Shown: piece after piece, positions 43,607-52,916 of the stretch
How the letters are laid out: each line of letters begins with the position of its first letter
Position numbering within the stretch: position 1 is the stretch's first letter
Assembly: GCA_934096945.1 (NCBI GenBank)
Contig: CAKOND010000005.1
Coordinates: forward strand, 1-64,000
Source: an uncultured Bacilli bacterium
GTDB taxonomy: Bacteria > Bacillota_I > Bacilli_A > RF39 > UBA660
Length of the DNA: 64,000 nucleotides
Direction of reading: 5' to 3'
Notes under the pieces: model-generated
What the model saw: only the letters and a program-made list of their open reading frames with translations
Databases searched by the model: none
What the model was told of the DNA's origin: nothing
Position numbers and translations under genes: made by a program

Positions 43607-43894
43607 CTACTTTTTTTGTTTGCTTATTTCATAAGCTTTTTCTATTTCAGCTTTTGATAATCCAGTGTAATTACTTATTTTGGCAATACTTTCATTTTCA
43701 CGTATCATTTTCTTTGCAACAGCCATTTTTCCCTCATTTATTCCTTCATTTATACCAAGTGCCTTGCCTTTTTTCATGCCACGAGCTTCACTTTTTTCTT
43801 TTATTAAATATTCTCTAGCATTTTGCATCATTATATTTTCCTTTTCTGGTGTTAGATTCCAAAATGATTTAATTGAATTTTCATTTAATAACAT
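43607..43894 (-). CDS. Stand-alone C-terminal domain of an Rpn-type protein
   Basis: 95 residues that repeat the C-terminal domain of the Rpn protein at 43921-44844 without the nuclease. The first 54 residues (MLLNENSIKSFWNLTPEKEN onward) are almost identical; the last 40, from GINEGINEGKMAVAKKMI, differ. The SD-like AAGGAG is 15 bases before ATG, copied together with the coding part. It may be a functional small antitoxin-like protein, as reported for the intragenic C-terminal products of E. coli rpn genes, or a cassette left by recombination between two rpn genes. Confidence 0.7.
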   Translation of the reverse strand: MLLNENSIKSFWNLTPEKENIMMQNAREYLIKEKSEARGMKKGKALGINEGINEGKMAVAKKMIRENESIAKISNYTGLSKAEIEKAYEISKQKK

Positions 43895-43915
43895 AAGTTT
43901 ATTTGCACACTCCTT
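43741..43915 (-). repeat. Tandem repeat copy 2 of the rpn 3' region
   Basis: 175 bases identical to 44025-44199 except for two positions (43754 and 43775), at a constant offset of 284. The copy begins at the SD-like AAGGAG and ends in the Gly-Ile-Asn-Glu-Gly codons. Confidence 0.95.
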
Positions 43916-43920
43916 ATTTT

Positions 43921-44844
43921 TTATTTCATAAGCTTTTCTATTTCAGCTCTTGATAATCCGGTTGCACTTTTAATAATATCTGCACAAATATTCATTTTAA
44001 CTAAATTCTTTGCAACATCTATCTTTCCTTCATTTATGCCAAGTGCCTTGCCTTTTTTTATGCCACGAGCTTCACTTTTTTCTTTTATTAAATATTCTCT
44101 AGCATTTTGCATCATTATATTTTCCTTTTCTGGTGTTAGATTCCAAAATGATTTAATTGAATTTTCATTTAATAACATAAGTTTATTTGCACACTCCTTC
44201 ACTTCTGGGTCATCTACACTATCTGCATATATAATTATGTCATCTTTATTTCTTAATGAAATTAGTGTTAATAGCGACCCTTTCATATTTTCTTTAGCAA
44301 CATTATCATACCATACTTTTTTATAATTATCAAGATTTACATGCATAAATCTCAAATTAAGTAATATCTTTTTATACTCTTCTGGCATATTTTCACTATC
44401 TATTATTAATCCTCTTTCTAATCCCATATTATAGTTTAAAGAGATATGAACAAATTTTGTTATTGTATCAAATCTTTCACCAACTTTTGTAAACTGTGAA
44501 TAAAAACTAAAGAAAAAGCAATTATTTCTTACTATTGTTTCTTCACCCCATGATGTATTAAGTTCCATATGAATCATTTGCCCATTTGATTCTACGAGTA
44601 AATCTAATCTTTTAGTCCTTTCCTCAGTATTTTGTACTGCTAGTTCTGGTGACATTATTTTTATTACTTTAGTCTTTTCTTTAGTTACTTCACTTATGAG
44701 TCTTTCTAAAAGATGATAATCCTCATTTTTAACTACTTCTTCACTACAAAAAATAGCTTTAAATACCCTATCATAGTAAAAGGCATAAAATTCTTGTTCT
44801 TCATTTTTATATTTCACTTTTTTAATTGTTGCAACGTTTTGCAT
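43921..44844 (-). CDS. Rpn family PD-(D/E)XK nuclease/putative transposase
   Basis: 307 residues from ATG 44844 (GAGGTG 5 bases upstream). FYYDRVFKAIFCSEE opens the nuclease domain, KRLDLLVES and IHMELNTSW give the Asp and Glu of the PD-(D/E)XK core (ExN in place of ExQ/K), and the C-terminal part from residue 223 (MLLNENSIKS) is the helical domain found again in 43607-43894. Rpn proteins are RecA-independent recombination-promoting nucleases, some with anti-phage effect. An internal AAGGAG (44194-44199) and ATG (44178) could start the C-terminal domain alone. Confidence 0.85.
   Translation of the reverse strand: MQNVATIKKVKYKNEEQEFYAFYYDRVFKAIFCSEEVVKNEDYHLLERLISEVTKEKTKVIKIMSPELAVQNTEERTKRLDLLVESNGQMIHMELNTSWGEETIVRNNCFFFSFYSQFTKVGERFDTITKFVHISLNYNMGLERGLIIDSENMPEEYKKILLNLRFMHVNLDNYKKVWYDNVAKENMKGSLLTLISLRNKDDIIIYADSVDDPEVKECANKLMLLNENSIKSFWNLTPEKENIMMQNAREYLIKEKSEARGIKKGKALGINEGKIDVAKNLVKMNICADIIKSATGLSRAEIEKLMK
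44025..44199 (-). repeat. Tandem repeat copy 1 (inside the rpn gene)
   Basis: Source or sister copy of 43741-43915, two mismatches in 175 bases. The codons around it are the same in both copies, but the 3' tails after it are unrelated. Confidence 0.95.
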
Positions 44845-45078
44845 GTTTTCACCTCATTTTTGAAAAGTTTATATAATTTGTCCCTTCACTATATATATTT
44901 CCTAAAGTGACTCATTTTTTACCCTTTTTTTGAAAAGATTTTTCATATGCAACAACTAACAGCTAAAAATTTTGAATATATTAGCCAAAAACACGGCAAA
45001 AAAAATTTATTTTTTCTCATAAAAATATGTGTCAAAAAGTATAAAGTTTGTCAAAATTCGATTAAAAATGACAAAAAA
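44845..45078. other. Intergenic stretch between valS and the rpn gene
   Basis: No gene seen. Two TTTGTCAAAA-type elements lie near 45030 and 45050, and a TATATATAGTG box near 44895 could serve as -10 for rpn, but no good -35 is spaced with it. Confidence 0.35.
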
Positions 45079-45113
45079 GACTATTAGATGTATTAATTGT
45101 TTTTCTAATAGTC
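45079..45113 (-). terminator. Terminator of valS
   Basis: GACTATTAG and CTAATAGTC, 9-bp stem with a 16-base loop, then T6 on the minus strand. Confidence 0.75.
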
Positions 45114-45119
45114 AATATC

Positions 45120-47639
45120 TTATTCGTTTTTTAATTTTGCTAATTTTTCTTCTTCAGATCTTAAAGTAAGTCTTTCCTTTTCTACAAGCTCTTTTGGCGC
45201 CTTAGCAACATAGTTTTCATTGCTTAGAAGTTTTTTTCTTCTTTCGATAGAATTTTCAAGTTCAGTAATTTGTTTATTTAAAAGCATCATATCTTCTTCA
45301 GTAACTTCTTTTTCGTAATAAATATCTAAGTTATAATTTTTATAAATTACACTATATTTAGTACCTTTTATTTCTTTATGTTCATCTAAATCTATACGAA
45401 GAAGCTTCATTATTAAACCATAATCTTCTTTATTATTTATCTTTATGCCAAAATCCTTGCCAATTTTATTTTCAAGTTTTATATTTCTAAATACTTTGAT
45501 AAATTCGATAATATTTGTAAATTCTTCATATTCTTTATCAAATACTTCAGACTTATTATATTTTGGATACCTTGATAAAATTATATTTTCTTCATGCAAT
45601 GGCAGATTACTATAAAGTTCATCAGTAACATAAGGCATAAATGGATGAAGCATTTTAAGTATACAGCTAAGTACGTAACAAAGTACAGATTTAGTTGTTA
45701 CATCATTTAAACTAAACTTAGCAAATTCAATATAATTATCACAAAAATCATTCCATACAAAACTATAAATTTCTGTTCCAACGTTATTAAAATCATATTT
45801 TTCCATATTCTTAGTTACGCTTTTAATGGTATTATTTAAACTTGTTAAAATCCATTTATCTTCCATTTTTAAATTATCAAAATTTAAAGTATCTAAGTCT
45901 TCAATATTCATTAGAACAAAACGTGATGCATTCCATAGTTTATTGATAAAATTCCAGCTTGCTTTTACCTTTTCTTCATCGTATCTAAGATCAGTTCCTG
46001 CAGCAGAAGATGTTGTTAAGAAAAATCTTAAAGCATCAGCACCATAGGCATCTATAACATCCATTGGATCTACGCCATTACCTAAAGATTTACTCATTTT
46101 TCTACCCTCTTTATCACGAATAAGCCCATGAATTAAACAATCTTTAAATGGTCTTTTTCCTGTAAAATGAAGTCCCTCAAAAGTCATACGATTAACCCAG
46201 AATGGAATAATATCATAGCCAGTGACTAAAACATTATTTGGATAAAATTTCTTAAAATCTTCAGTTTCATCTGGCCAGCCAAGTGTTGAAAATGGCCATA
46301 AAGCACTTGAGAACCATGTATCTAAAACATCATTATCTTGAACCCAACCATCACCAACGGGTGCAACTTCACCTACGTAAACTTCATCACCTTTATACCA
46401 AGCAGGGATTCTATGTCCCCACCAAAGCTGACGAGAAATACACCAGTCATAAGTTATTTCCATCCAGTGATTCATAATTTTTTCATATCTAGTTGGTACA
46501 AAATTTACTTTAGTATCTTTATTTTTTTGATTTTCCAATACTCTATCTGCAAGTGGACGCATTTTAACAAACCATTGTTTAGAAAGATATGGTTCAACCA
46601 TTACTCCACTTCTCTCACTATGTCCAACATTATGCATTATTTCTTCTACACTTATTAGTAAATCATTTTCTTTTAGGTATTCTACCAACTTTTCACGAGC
46701 AACAAACCTATCAAGTCCAGCAAACTCTCCAGCATTTTCATTCATTGTTCCATCAGGATTTATACAAACAATTCTCTCTAAGTTATGTCTATTTCCAACT
46801 TCAAAGTCATTAGGATCATGAGCTGGAGTAATCTTAACAATACCAGTACCAAATAGAGGATCAGCATGCTTATCACCTACAATTGGAATAAGTTTTCCAA
46901 CTACTGGTAAAATGACGTTTTTACCAATTAAATCTTTATATCTTTCATCATCTGGATTAACCGCAACTGCTGTATCTCCAAATAATGTTTCAGGTCTAGT
47001 TGTGGCAACTTCTAAATACTCATCACTATTTTCTAAATAATATTTAATATGATAGAAAGCGCCTTTTACTTCCTTATATATAACTTCTTCATTAGAAAGG
47101 GCTGTCATTTGGGCAGGATCCCAATTTATAATTCTTTCTCCACGATAAATTAAGCCTTCATCGAAAAGTGTTTTAAATACATGATTAACAGCTCTATTTA
47201 AGCCTTCATCAAGAGTAAATCTTTCTTTTGAATAACATAAAGCAAGTCCTAGTTTTGCCCATTGTTTATGAATATTTTCAGCATATTCATTTTTCCAATC
47301 CCATGCATATTTAAGCCATTCTTTACGAGTTATTCCACGAGGGTTAATTCCCATATCCCTTAATTTAGCATCGATTTTTGCTTGGGTTGCTATACCTGCA
47401 TGATCCATTCCTGGAACCCATACTGCATTAAATCCTTGCATTTTTTTAAAGCGAATAATAATATCTTGAAGTGCTGTATCCCAAGCATGACCTAAGTGTA
47501 GTTTACCTGTGACATTAGGTGGGGGAATAACTATAGCATAAGGTTTTCCTCCTTCTTTTTCTTCAAAATAACCATTCTTAACCCAGTTTTCATATTTACC
47601 ATTTTCAACTTCTAAATGATTATACTTTTTTTCTAACAT
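45120..47639 (-). CDS. valS: Valyl-tRNA synthetase
   Basis: 839 residues from ATG 47639 (AAGAAGGG upstream); a longer open frame reaches 47753 but lies in the T-box. Class I motifs are LHLGH (in PPPNVTGKLHLGHAWD) and KMSKS (in GRKMSKSLGNG). The editing domain is at 175-340, anticodon-binding helices follow, and a C-terminal coiled-coil arm ends ERLTLRSEEEKLAKLKNE. It is a single gene under a valine T-box. Confidence 0.95.
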   Translation of the reverse strand: MLEKKYNHLEVENGKYENWVKNGYFEEKEGGKPYAIVIPPPNVTGKLHLGHAWDTALQDIIIRFKKMQGFNAVWVPGMDHAGIATQAKIDAKLRDMGINPRGITRKEWLKYAWDWKNEYAENIHKQWAKLGLALCYSKERFTLDEGLNRAVNHVFKTLFDEGLIYRGERIINWDPAQMTALSNEEVIYKEVKGAFYHIKYYLENSDEYLEVATTRPETLFGDTAVAVNPDDERYKDLIGKNVILPVVGKLIPIVGDKHADPLFGTGIVKITPAHDPNDFEVGNRHNLERIVCINPDGTMNENAGEFAGLDRFVAREKLVEYLKENDLLISVEEIMHNVGHSERSGVMVEPYLSKQWFVKMRPLADRVLENQKNKDTKVNFVPTRYEKIMNHWMEITYDWCISRQLWWGHRIPAWYKGDEVYVGEVAPVGDGWVQDNDVLDTWFSSALWPFSTLGWPDETEDFKKFYPNNVLVTGYDIIPFWVNRMTFEGLHFTGKRPFKDCLIHGLIRDKEGRKMSKSLGNGVDPMDVIDAYGADALRFFLTTSSAAGTDLRYDEEKVKASWNFINKLWNASRFVLMNIEDLDTLNFDNLKMEDKWILTSLNNTIKSVTKNMEKYDFNNVGTEIYSFVWNDFCDNYIEFAKFSLNDVTTKSVLCYVLSCILKMLHPFMPYVTDELYSNLPLHEENIILSRYPKYNKSEVFDKEYEEFTNIIEFIKVFRNIKLENKIGKDFGIKINNKEDYGLIMKLLRIDLDEHKEIKGTKYSVIYKNYNLDIYYEKEVTEEDMMLLNKQITELENSIERRKKLLSNENYVAKAPKELVEKERLTLRSEEEKLAKLKNE

Positions 47640-47656
47640 AAAATACCCTTCTTTCC

Positions 47657-47848
47657 AAAAAAAAGAATGATACCTAAAGGAGTCAACAAGTGACGGTACC
47701 ATCCTTTTATTTAACTTATTTGATTTTATTGCATCTCTGCATTTATTTTTCATTTTGCAACCTTCATATACATTCTTTATTAGCTTCCACCAAATGCTAA
47801 CTCTCTTTAAAAGTAATATATATTACTCCTCAAAAATCACTAAAATAT
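47657..47848 (-). promoter_or_regulatory. T-box leader (valine) of valS
   Basis: The minus-strand leader holds GGATGGTACCGTC (antiterminator core with TGGT for an ACCA tRNA end) and a terminator GGTATCATTC followed by T8. In stem I, after GAGAGTTAGC and GGTGGAAGC, the likely specifier is GTT at 47759-47761, a Val codon. Confidence 0.9.
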
Positions 47849-47854
47849 GACTAT

Positions 47855-47883
47855 ATTTTAACAAATTATTTAGCTAAGTTCAA
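47855..47883 (-). promoter_or_regulatory. Promoter of the valS T-box
   Basis: TTGAAC (47878-47883), 17 bases, TAAAAT (47855-47860) on the minus strand; the -35 overlaps the last codons of the preceding gene. Confidence 0.6.
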
Positions 47884-48784
47884 GTGTTTCCGTAATATTT
47901 CCATCAATTATAATATTAATACCTTTTTCTTCAAGTGAAAAATATAAGTCTTTATAATCTGGAAGAGTTACAAATTTAACTATTGATCCCTTAGCATCTT
48001 TATATATAAATAGTTGCTTATCATTTATAATAAATAAATAATTTCCTACCCCATAGACATTAGTTTTAGGAATAGCACTTAAGTATTCAATACCATTATA
48101 ATCAAATATATGGTAAGTATTATTATCATAAGTTATGTAATAATTATCATTAAAATCAACTATTTCATTAGCTATGGCATTAATTAAAGGTGTACCATCA
48201 TCTTTTAAAATAAACCATAAGTTATTTTGCTTAACTATAAATTTAGATGTATCAAGCTTTTGACCTATAAAATGAGATGGGATAGCTATATAATCATAAG
48301 TACTTTGGATGGCGGTTTTACCTATTTCAAAAAAGGTTATTCCCCATCCACTTTTTTTATGGTTTATAATAAAATTACTAACAGCATCAACGTTATAATT
48401 CTTTATTTCTTCATATTCATCAACTATGCTCTTACCCACAATATTATATAAGATGTAGCTATTATCCTTTTTAAAGATACTAAAGAATTCATTTATGGGG
48501 GCATCTAAAATTTTATTTCCATTTTTGTATGAATTAGTATGATATTGGTTATCATCTATTACAGTATCTGCTATAGCACAATTGTTACATTCATAAGTAC
48601 TAATAAGTTTTTCACCCACAAAGAAATATACTTTGTTATTTAAAATAAATTCTTTATTTGGATTATTTAGGGATTCATCAATTTTCTTAGGGCCTTTGAA
48701 ATGTTCTATAGTTCCTAAAATGCCAAGAGGAAGCATTATTATAAGTAAAATTATAATTGTTATTAATGTATTTTTATCCTTCAT
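47870..48784 (-). CDS. Membrane-anchored protein with WG-like repeats, 304 aa
   Basis: One N-terminal membrane helix (about 8-27) and an outside domain of repeated beta blades such as VYFFVGEKLISTYEC, WFILKDDGTPLINAI, TYHIFDYNGIEYLSAI, resembling WG or propeller repeats. CNNC near residue 68 may form a disulfide. It overlaps the larger protein 48774-50864 by 11 bases and shares its layout. Function unknown. Confidence 0.65.
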   Translation of the reverse strand: MKDKNTLITIIILLIIMLPLGILGTIEHFKGPKKIDESLNNPNKEFILNNKVYFFVGEKLISTYECNNCAIADTVIDDNQYHTNSYKNGNKILDAPINEFFSIFKKDNSYILYNIVGKSIVDEYEEIKNYNVDAVSNFIINHKKSGWGITFFEIGKTAIQSTYDYIAIPSHFIGQKLDTSKFIVKQNNLWFILKDDGTPLINAIANEIVDFNDNYYITYDNNTYHIFDYNGIEYLSAIPKTNVYGVGNYLFIINDKQLFIYKDAKGSIVKFVTLPDYKDLYFSLEEKGINIIIDGNITETLELS

Positions 48785-50864
48785 TTAAAATACCTACATT
48801 TACTTCTGCAGTTTTAGTGCTTCCGTCTTCGACATATGTTAAATAAACTATATCACCTTTAATTTTATAACTTAAGTTTTTGCTTACATCGCCTTCATCA
48901 AGTTTTATTTCAAGTTCAGCTGCAATATCTGTTTTATTATTGTAATTATATACTCCGACCATATTATCTTTATTAATTGTTATATAAAACTTATTTTCCA
49001 TAATTATATTTTCAAATTCATTACTTACTATTTTACCAGTTTTATCATATATTAGATATTTATCATTATTTTTAACCTTTACATATCCATCCATGTATTT
49101 AACAATTTCATATTTTGTTGTTATATTTTTGGTAAGTTCTGTTCCTTTGTCATCGTATAAGTGATATGTTTCATTGTCTTCTTTAAATAAATAATAATTA
49201 TCAAGCATTTTAAAGGCAACATTTGTGGATACTACATTTCCATTTTCATCTTTTTTTCTAAATGGTACTAAAATATTTACATCACTACTTATAATATTTA
49301 TTATGCCATACAAATCATTTGTATTTTTGGCTAAAACATGGGTTCCTGCAGTATCAACAAAACTAATATTTTCAGTAATGTCATGGAAAGCAGCATCAAC
49401 AGATTTATAAGTTGCTAGTTTCTTCTTAGATTTTAGATCCCAAAGAATTATATTGTCATTTGTATTCGGAGCTTTAGTATCACTTATAAATACATATCTT
49501 TTGTTAAATATAGGTAAGTAACCATTATCTACTTTTTCTCCACTTCTTAAAATATTACTTTCTTTAGCTATAAAACAGTTTCCTAAAGCCTCATCACCTT
49601 CAGATATAGAATTTGCATAACTACATACGTAACTACCTAAAAGATCTGTTTTTTCACTATCACTATATATATATAGTTTACCTTCAAAATAATTAATATA
49701 CTCTAGTTTTTTATTAAACTTACCTTCATTTAAATTAATTCTTGCTGAATCTTCACCATATTCTATGCGCATTGAATCGTTAGTAATTGTGGCAGTAAAT
49801 GCTTCTTCTTTACCTATTTGCCTTAAATTATCATTAAATATTAATTTGGTATTGTAACTATTACTATTTATTCTAATTCCATCCATATTCATTGGACTAC
49901 CTTCTTTATCATAAACATAAAGTTTTTTACCATCAGCCACTATTGCATAATTACTTACAAATCTTACATAATCATAAGAACTATCCACTATTACTTTTCC
50001 ATCATAACCATATACATAGTAATTGCTTCCAACCTTGACACTTAGCATATTACTATCAAAGGCTTTGATCGCACCGGGAACACTTTTAGATTGTTCCTTT
50101 CCATCAAAATCTATTAAAGAATAATTACTATTTTTAGAGACTACTAATTTATCAGTATCTTCAATATATCCCATGTAATCGTATGAATTTTTGATTCTTT
50201 CTTTTACTTCTTTATCTGTTATTTCAATTAAACCATATTTATTATCTTTTTTAAATATTATATTATTATCTTTTACTTCTTTAACTAGGTTATAGGTATC
50301 TAATACTTTTTCTTTGTTTATATCATAAAGTATTACATCACCATTTTCTTTTTTCATGTTATCATATATAAAGACATAATTATCAAGTATTATATCAGTT
50401 CTATTATTTATAGGTAAACCATTTTCATATACTCTTTTAAATGAATCAAAATCATCTTCATTACTAAAATTTGCTACATAACATAAATTTTCGCTTTTAT
50501 TTTCACAAGTGTAACCACCTAGTTCTTTCTTGTCTTTATCTATAAATATTAGTTTACCATCTACATATTTATAATTGTCTTTTTCTAAGACTACAACTGG
50601 GTCTTTTGGCTTATCTTGATTATTATCTTTATTAAATACTAAAAAGTATAATAAAACACCTGCGATAATTAATATTACTAGTACTATACTAATTATTATA
50701 ATTATTTTCTTCTTATCCATTTTACTTGGCTTTTTTTCTTTTTTGCCTTTAGGCACACTTACTTGCTCCATATCATATTGAGTATTACTTATTTCTTCAT
50801 TTTCATCAATCTCAATTATTTCATTAGCATTATTATTAATTTCTTCTAAAATTTCTTCTTCCAT
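48774..50864 (-). CDS. Large membrane-anchored protein with WG-like repeats, 696 aa
   Basis: The cytoplasmic N-terminus is acidic (EEEILEEINNNANEIIEIDE) then Lys-rich (KGKKEKKPSKMDKKK), the membrane helix lies at about 53-75, and some 600 residues of repeated blades are outside: YGLIEITDKEVKERIKNSYD, YYVYGYDGKVIVDSSYDYVR, KYLIYDKTGKIVSNEFENII. Cys pairs (YTCEN / NLCYV, YVCSY / GNCFI) suggest disulfides. I cannot name a family beyond WG-like repeats. ATG 50864 has AAAGGAG upstream. Confidence 0.7.
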   Translation of the reverse strand: MEEEILEEINNNANEIIEIDENEEISNTQYDMEQVSVPKGKKEKKPSKMDKKKIIIIISIVLVILIIAGVLLYFLVFNKDNNQDKPKDPVVVLEKDNYKYVDGKLIFIDKDKKELGGYTCENKSENLCYVANFSNEDDFDSFKRVYENGLPINNRTDIILDNYVFIYDNMKKENGDVILYDINKEKVLDTYNLVKEVKDNNIIFKKDNKYGLIEITDKEVKERIKNSYDYMGYIEDTDKLVVSKNSNYSLIDFDGKEQSKSVPGAIKAFDSNMLSVKVGSNYYVYGYDGKVIVDSSYDYVRFVSNYAIVADGKKLYVYDKEGSPMNMDGIRINSNSYNTKLIFNDNLRQIGKEEAFTATITNDSMRIEYGEDSARINLNEGKFNKKLEYINYFEGKLYIYSDSEKTDLLGSYVCSYANSISEGDEALGNCFIAKESNILRSGEKVDNGYLPIFNKRYVFISDTKAPNTNDNIILWDLKSKKKLATYKSVDAAFHDITENISFVDTAGTHVLAKNTNDLYGIINIISSDVNILVPFRKKDENGNVVSTNVAFKMLDNYYLFKEDNETYHLYDDKGTELTKNITTKYEIVKYMDGYVKVKNNDKYLIYDKTGKIVSNEFENIIMENKFYITINKDNMVGVYNYNNKTDIAAELEIKLDEGDVSKNLSYKIKGDIVYLTYVEDGSTKTAEVNVGILNEG

Positions 50865-50917
50865 AAATATTTATCTCCTTTATAAATTTTATTTTAATAA
50901 TTTTTTACTATGTCAGT

Positions 50918-52705
50918 CTAATTTATTATGATTGGGTCTTCAGCTGTACCTTGGCCTGATTTATATGCCGTTGAAGATGAGAGACTGAAGGACGGGCGCA
51001 CTCCATAGATGCCGTCCACACCGTCGTAGTTCACGAAACCATCGTAGTACACACCGAACGCATGGTACGAACCGCCCGCAGCACGGGAAATAGTCCATTC
51101 CAAGACTCCTCCATATAACCAATTTTCTCCCTTCGAAAATCTATAATCCTTTGTTGCATCAGTATTATTAAATCCAACCAATGTCCACGCTCTTGGTCCT
51201 GCCGCATAATAATAATCACTTACATACATCAATCCTATTTTTGCTCTATATTCTGCTTTTCCATCTGTTGTATTTGTTGTTACTGCATTTGTTATTTCAT
51301 TTTGATATGCTACTGATGGTGTTTTTGAAGCTATATTTTCAAATGTATTTCCTCCAACTTTCCAGGTTGTTGTTGCTATTTTTTTTGCCCATTCTGTTCC
51401 AATGTTATTTAAAAAATTTGTATTTAAATTTACTTTATTTAAATTACTTTCACTCCATGTATTTTTTGCTGCAATATTCCAGAAATATAATGAATTACTT
51501 GCTGGACTTTCTCCTTGTTCTCCACTAAAGTAAGATGAATATTCTTGTGAAAAAACTCCATCTGTTCCTAGTAAACTTGATTTTGCGTAATCCCATTTGA
51601 TTAGTTTTACATTATTTCCAAATACTCCAATTATTCTATATAAATTTTCTGTTGGACATGGACTTGATGTCGAGCCAAAACATACAAAGTTATTTACATT
51701 ATCTTTTGTCAAATATCCTTTTTCTACTGCTTTATTTAATGTTTCTTTATATGTTTGATACTGTGTTGTATCTCCCTTTATTAAATAATAATGTGCTTGT
51801 GATGCATCGCATTCATAACCTACATATTGTTTCGTTCCATTACAATAAAAATCTATTAATGCTGTTGTTACTGTATTATTATATCCTATCATCATTGTTG
51901 CTCCGGTTGCTTTTCCTGTTTCCGTTAAGACATAATCTCCGCCTGCATATCTGTAACTATTGTCACCTGCTCCGTTTGTGAGACTACTATCATGATAATA
52001 GATATTATTAGCTCCTTGAGTTCCTGTATATAGTGATTTTACATGATCAGCTAATAAGTTTATCTTTTCCTTTTGTATCATCACTTTTGCACTCATACTT
52101 TTTCCTGCATTACCATTTTGATTAGCATCATAGTTTACAAATGTTAATTTTATATTCCACTTTTCTTCTTTACTTGGACTTGCTGTTATTTCTCTATTAT
52201 TAAATAGTGTTATAAGTCCATTCTTATTTGTTATATCATATCCTGATACTAATGCTCCACTTCCATCTGTTACTGATGTATGTGTTAATCCTGATATATC
52301 TGTTACTTCTGTTCCTGCACTATTTGTAACTGTTAATATTAATTCTGGTGTACTTTCATTTATTGAATATGTAAATGAATTATTAGAAATATTTAAATAT
52401 ACATAATAATGTTCCGTCGCAGTATTTGTCTTATTATTTGCTGTAAGAGTTGCTTTTGCAAAAGTGCTTCCAACTGCATTACCTTTGCCACTTGCAAATG
52501 AACTTTGATCAGCATAGATACCTATATCATCACCTGTTGTAAAAGTAAATACATCTGTTGTATATGTTGTTACATTTAAGTTTGCTGATGTTGGTTCTCC
52601 ACCTTGGGCAGTAAAATATGCATATGTTGCTCCGATTAATAACAACATAAATGTTGTTATTGCTATTACACTTAATATTATTGGTTTATTTTTATTATTT
52701 TCCAT
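50918..52705 (-). CDS. TasA/SipW-type surface protein with a putative hypervariable C-terminal domain
   Basis: 595 residues. The N-terminus is a SipW-type signal (LLLIGATYAYFTA, residues 21-33) followed by a TasA-like beta domain to about 210. The C-terminal 250 residues look like a C-type-lectin-fold display domain: YRIIGVFGNNVKLIKWDYA, then EWTISR at about 536 and GVRPSFSLSS at about 570, a frame known from variable proteins of diversity-generating retroelements. Codons between these marks are GC-rich and the variable-looking ones are all NNY. The gene has its own promoter and AAGGAAG ribosome site. No reverse transcriptase or template repeat is in the window. Confidence 0.75.
   Translation of the reverse strand: MENNKNKPIILSVIAITTFMLLLIGATYAYFTAQGGEPTSANLNVTTYTTDVFTFTTGDDIGIYADQSSFASGKGNAVGSTFAKATLTANNKTNTATEHYYVYLNISNNSFTYSINESTPELILTVTNSAGTEVTDISGLTHTSVTDGSGALVSGYDITNKNGLITLFNNREITASPSKEEKWNIKLTFVNYDANQNGNAGKSMSAKVMIQKEKINLLADHVKSLYTGTQGANNIYYHDSSLTNGAGDNSYRYAGGDYVLTETGKATGATMMIGYNNTVTTALIDFYCNGTKQYVGYECDASQAHYYLIKGDTTQYQTYKETLNKAVEKGYLTKDNVNNFVCFGSTSSPCPTENLYRIIGVFGNNVKLIKWDYAKSSLLGTDGVFSQEYSSYFSGEQGESPASNSLYFWNIAAKNTWSESNLNKVNLNTNFLNNIGTEWAKKIATTTWKVGGNTFENIASKTPSVAYQNEITNAVTTNTTDGKAEYRAKIGLMYVSDYYYAAGPRAWTLVGFNNTDATKDYRFSKGENWLYGGVLEWTISRAAGGSYHAFGVYYDGFVNYDGVDGIYGVRPSFSLSSSTAYKSGQGTAEDPIIIN
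50980..51100 (-). other. GC-rich segment resembling a DGR variable region
   Basis: 51001-51090 is 57 percent GC by direct count, against roughly a quarter to a third around it. In the coding strand, codons GGC, GGT, TAC, CAT, TAC, TAC, GAT, TTC, AAC, TAC, GAC, GGT, GAC, GGC, ATC and TAT alternate with fixed GCG TTC, GTG, GGT and GTG. All could arise from AAC/AAT template codons by adenine-specific change. The 3' end GTGCGCCCGTCC could be the homing-initiation sequence. Confidence 0.55.
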
Positions 52706-52734
52706 GTTATGACTTCCTTTTTTATCCTAAATTA

Positions 52735-52763
52735 ATGATAACAAATATTTTATTATTTGTAAA
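52735..52763 (-). promoter_or_regulatory. Promoter of the surface-protein gene
   Basis: TTTACA (52758-52763), 17 bases, TATCAT (52735-52740) on the minus strand. Confidence 0.6.
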
Positions 52764-52768
52764 TAGTA

Positions 52769-52806
52769 TACAGAAAAAAAAAGCTACTACAAAATAATAT
52801 AGTAAC
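52769..52806 (-). terminator. Terminator between the 220-aa gene and the surface-protein gene
   Basis: GTTACTA and TAGTAGC arms (one G-U) around TATTATTTTG, followed by T9 on the minus strand. Confidence 0.7.
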
Positions 52807-52916
52807 TTATAAATCTAAACTATTTTCATTTAACAAAAATTCAGTTTCTATTGAATTTAAAACTAATATATCCTCCATTACGAATTTTTTCCGTTTACGT
52901 ACTTTTTTCGTAATGA

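Noticed and set aside
47640..47753. N-terminal extension of ValRS into the upstream region
   Set aside because: This part is the T-box leader; the ribosome site and class I protein start fit ATG 47639.
51181..51981. Long leucine-rich open frames on the plus strand opposite the surface-protein gene
   Set aside because: No ribosome sites, and the composition is what an antisense reading of a Thr/Asn-rich gene gives.
52810..52881. Possible 23-codon leader ORF before the surface-protein gene
   Set aside because: Its ATG lacks a proper ribosome site and it lies upstream of the terminator and the real promoter.
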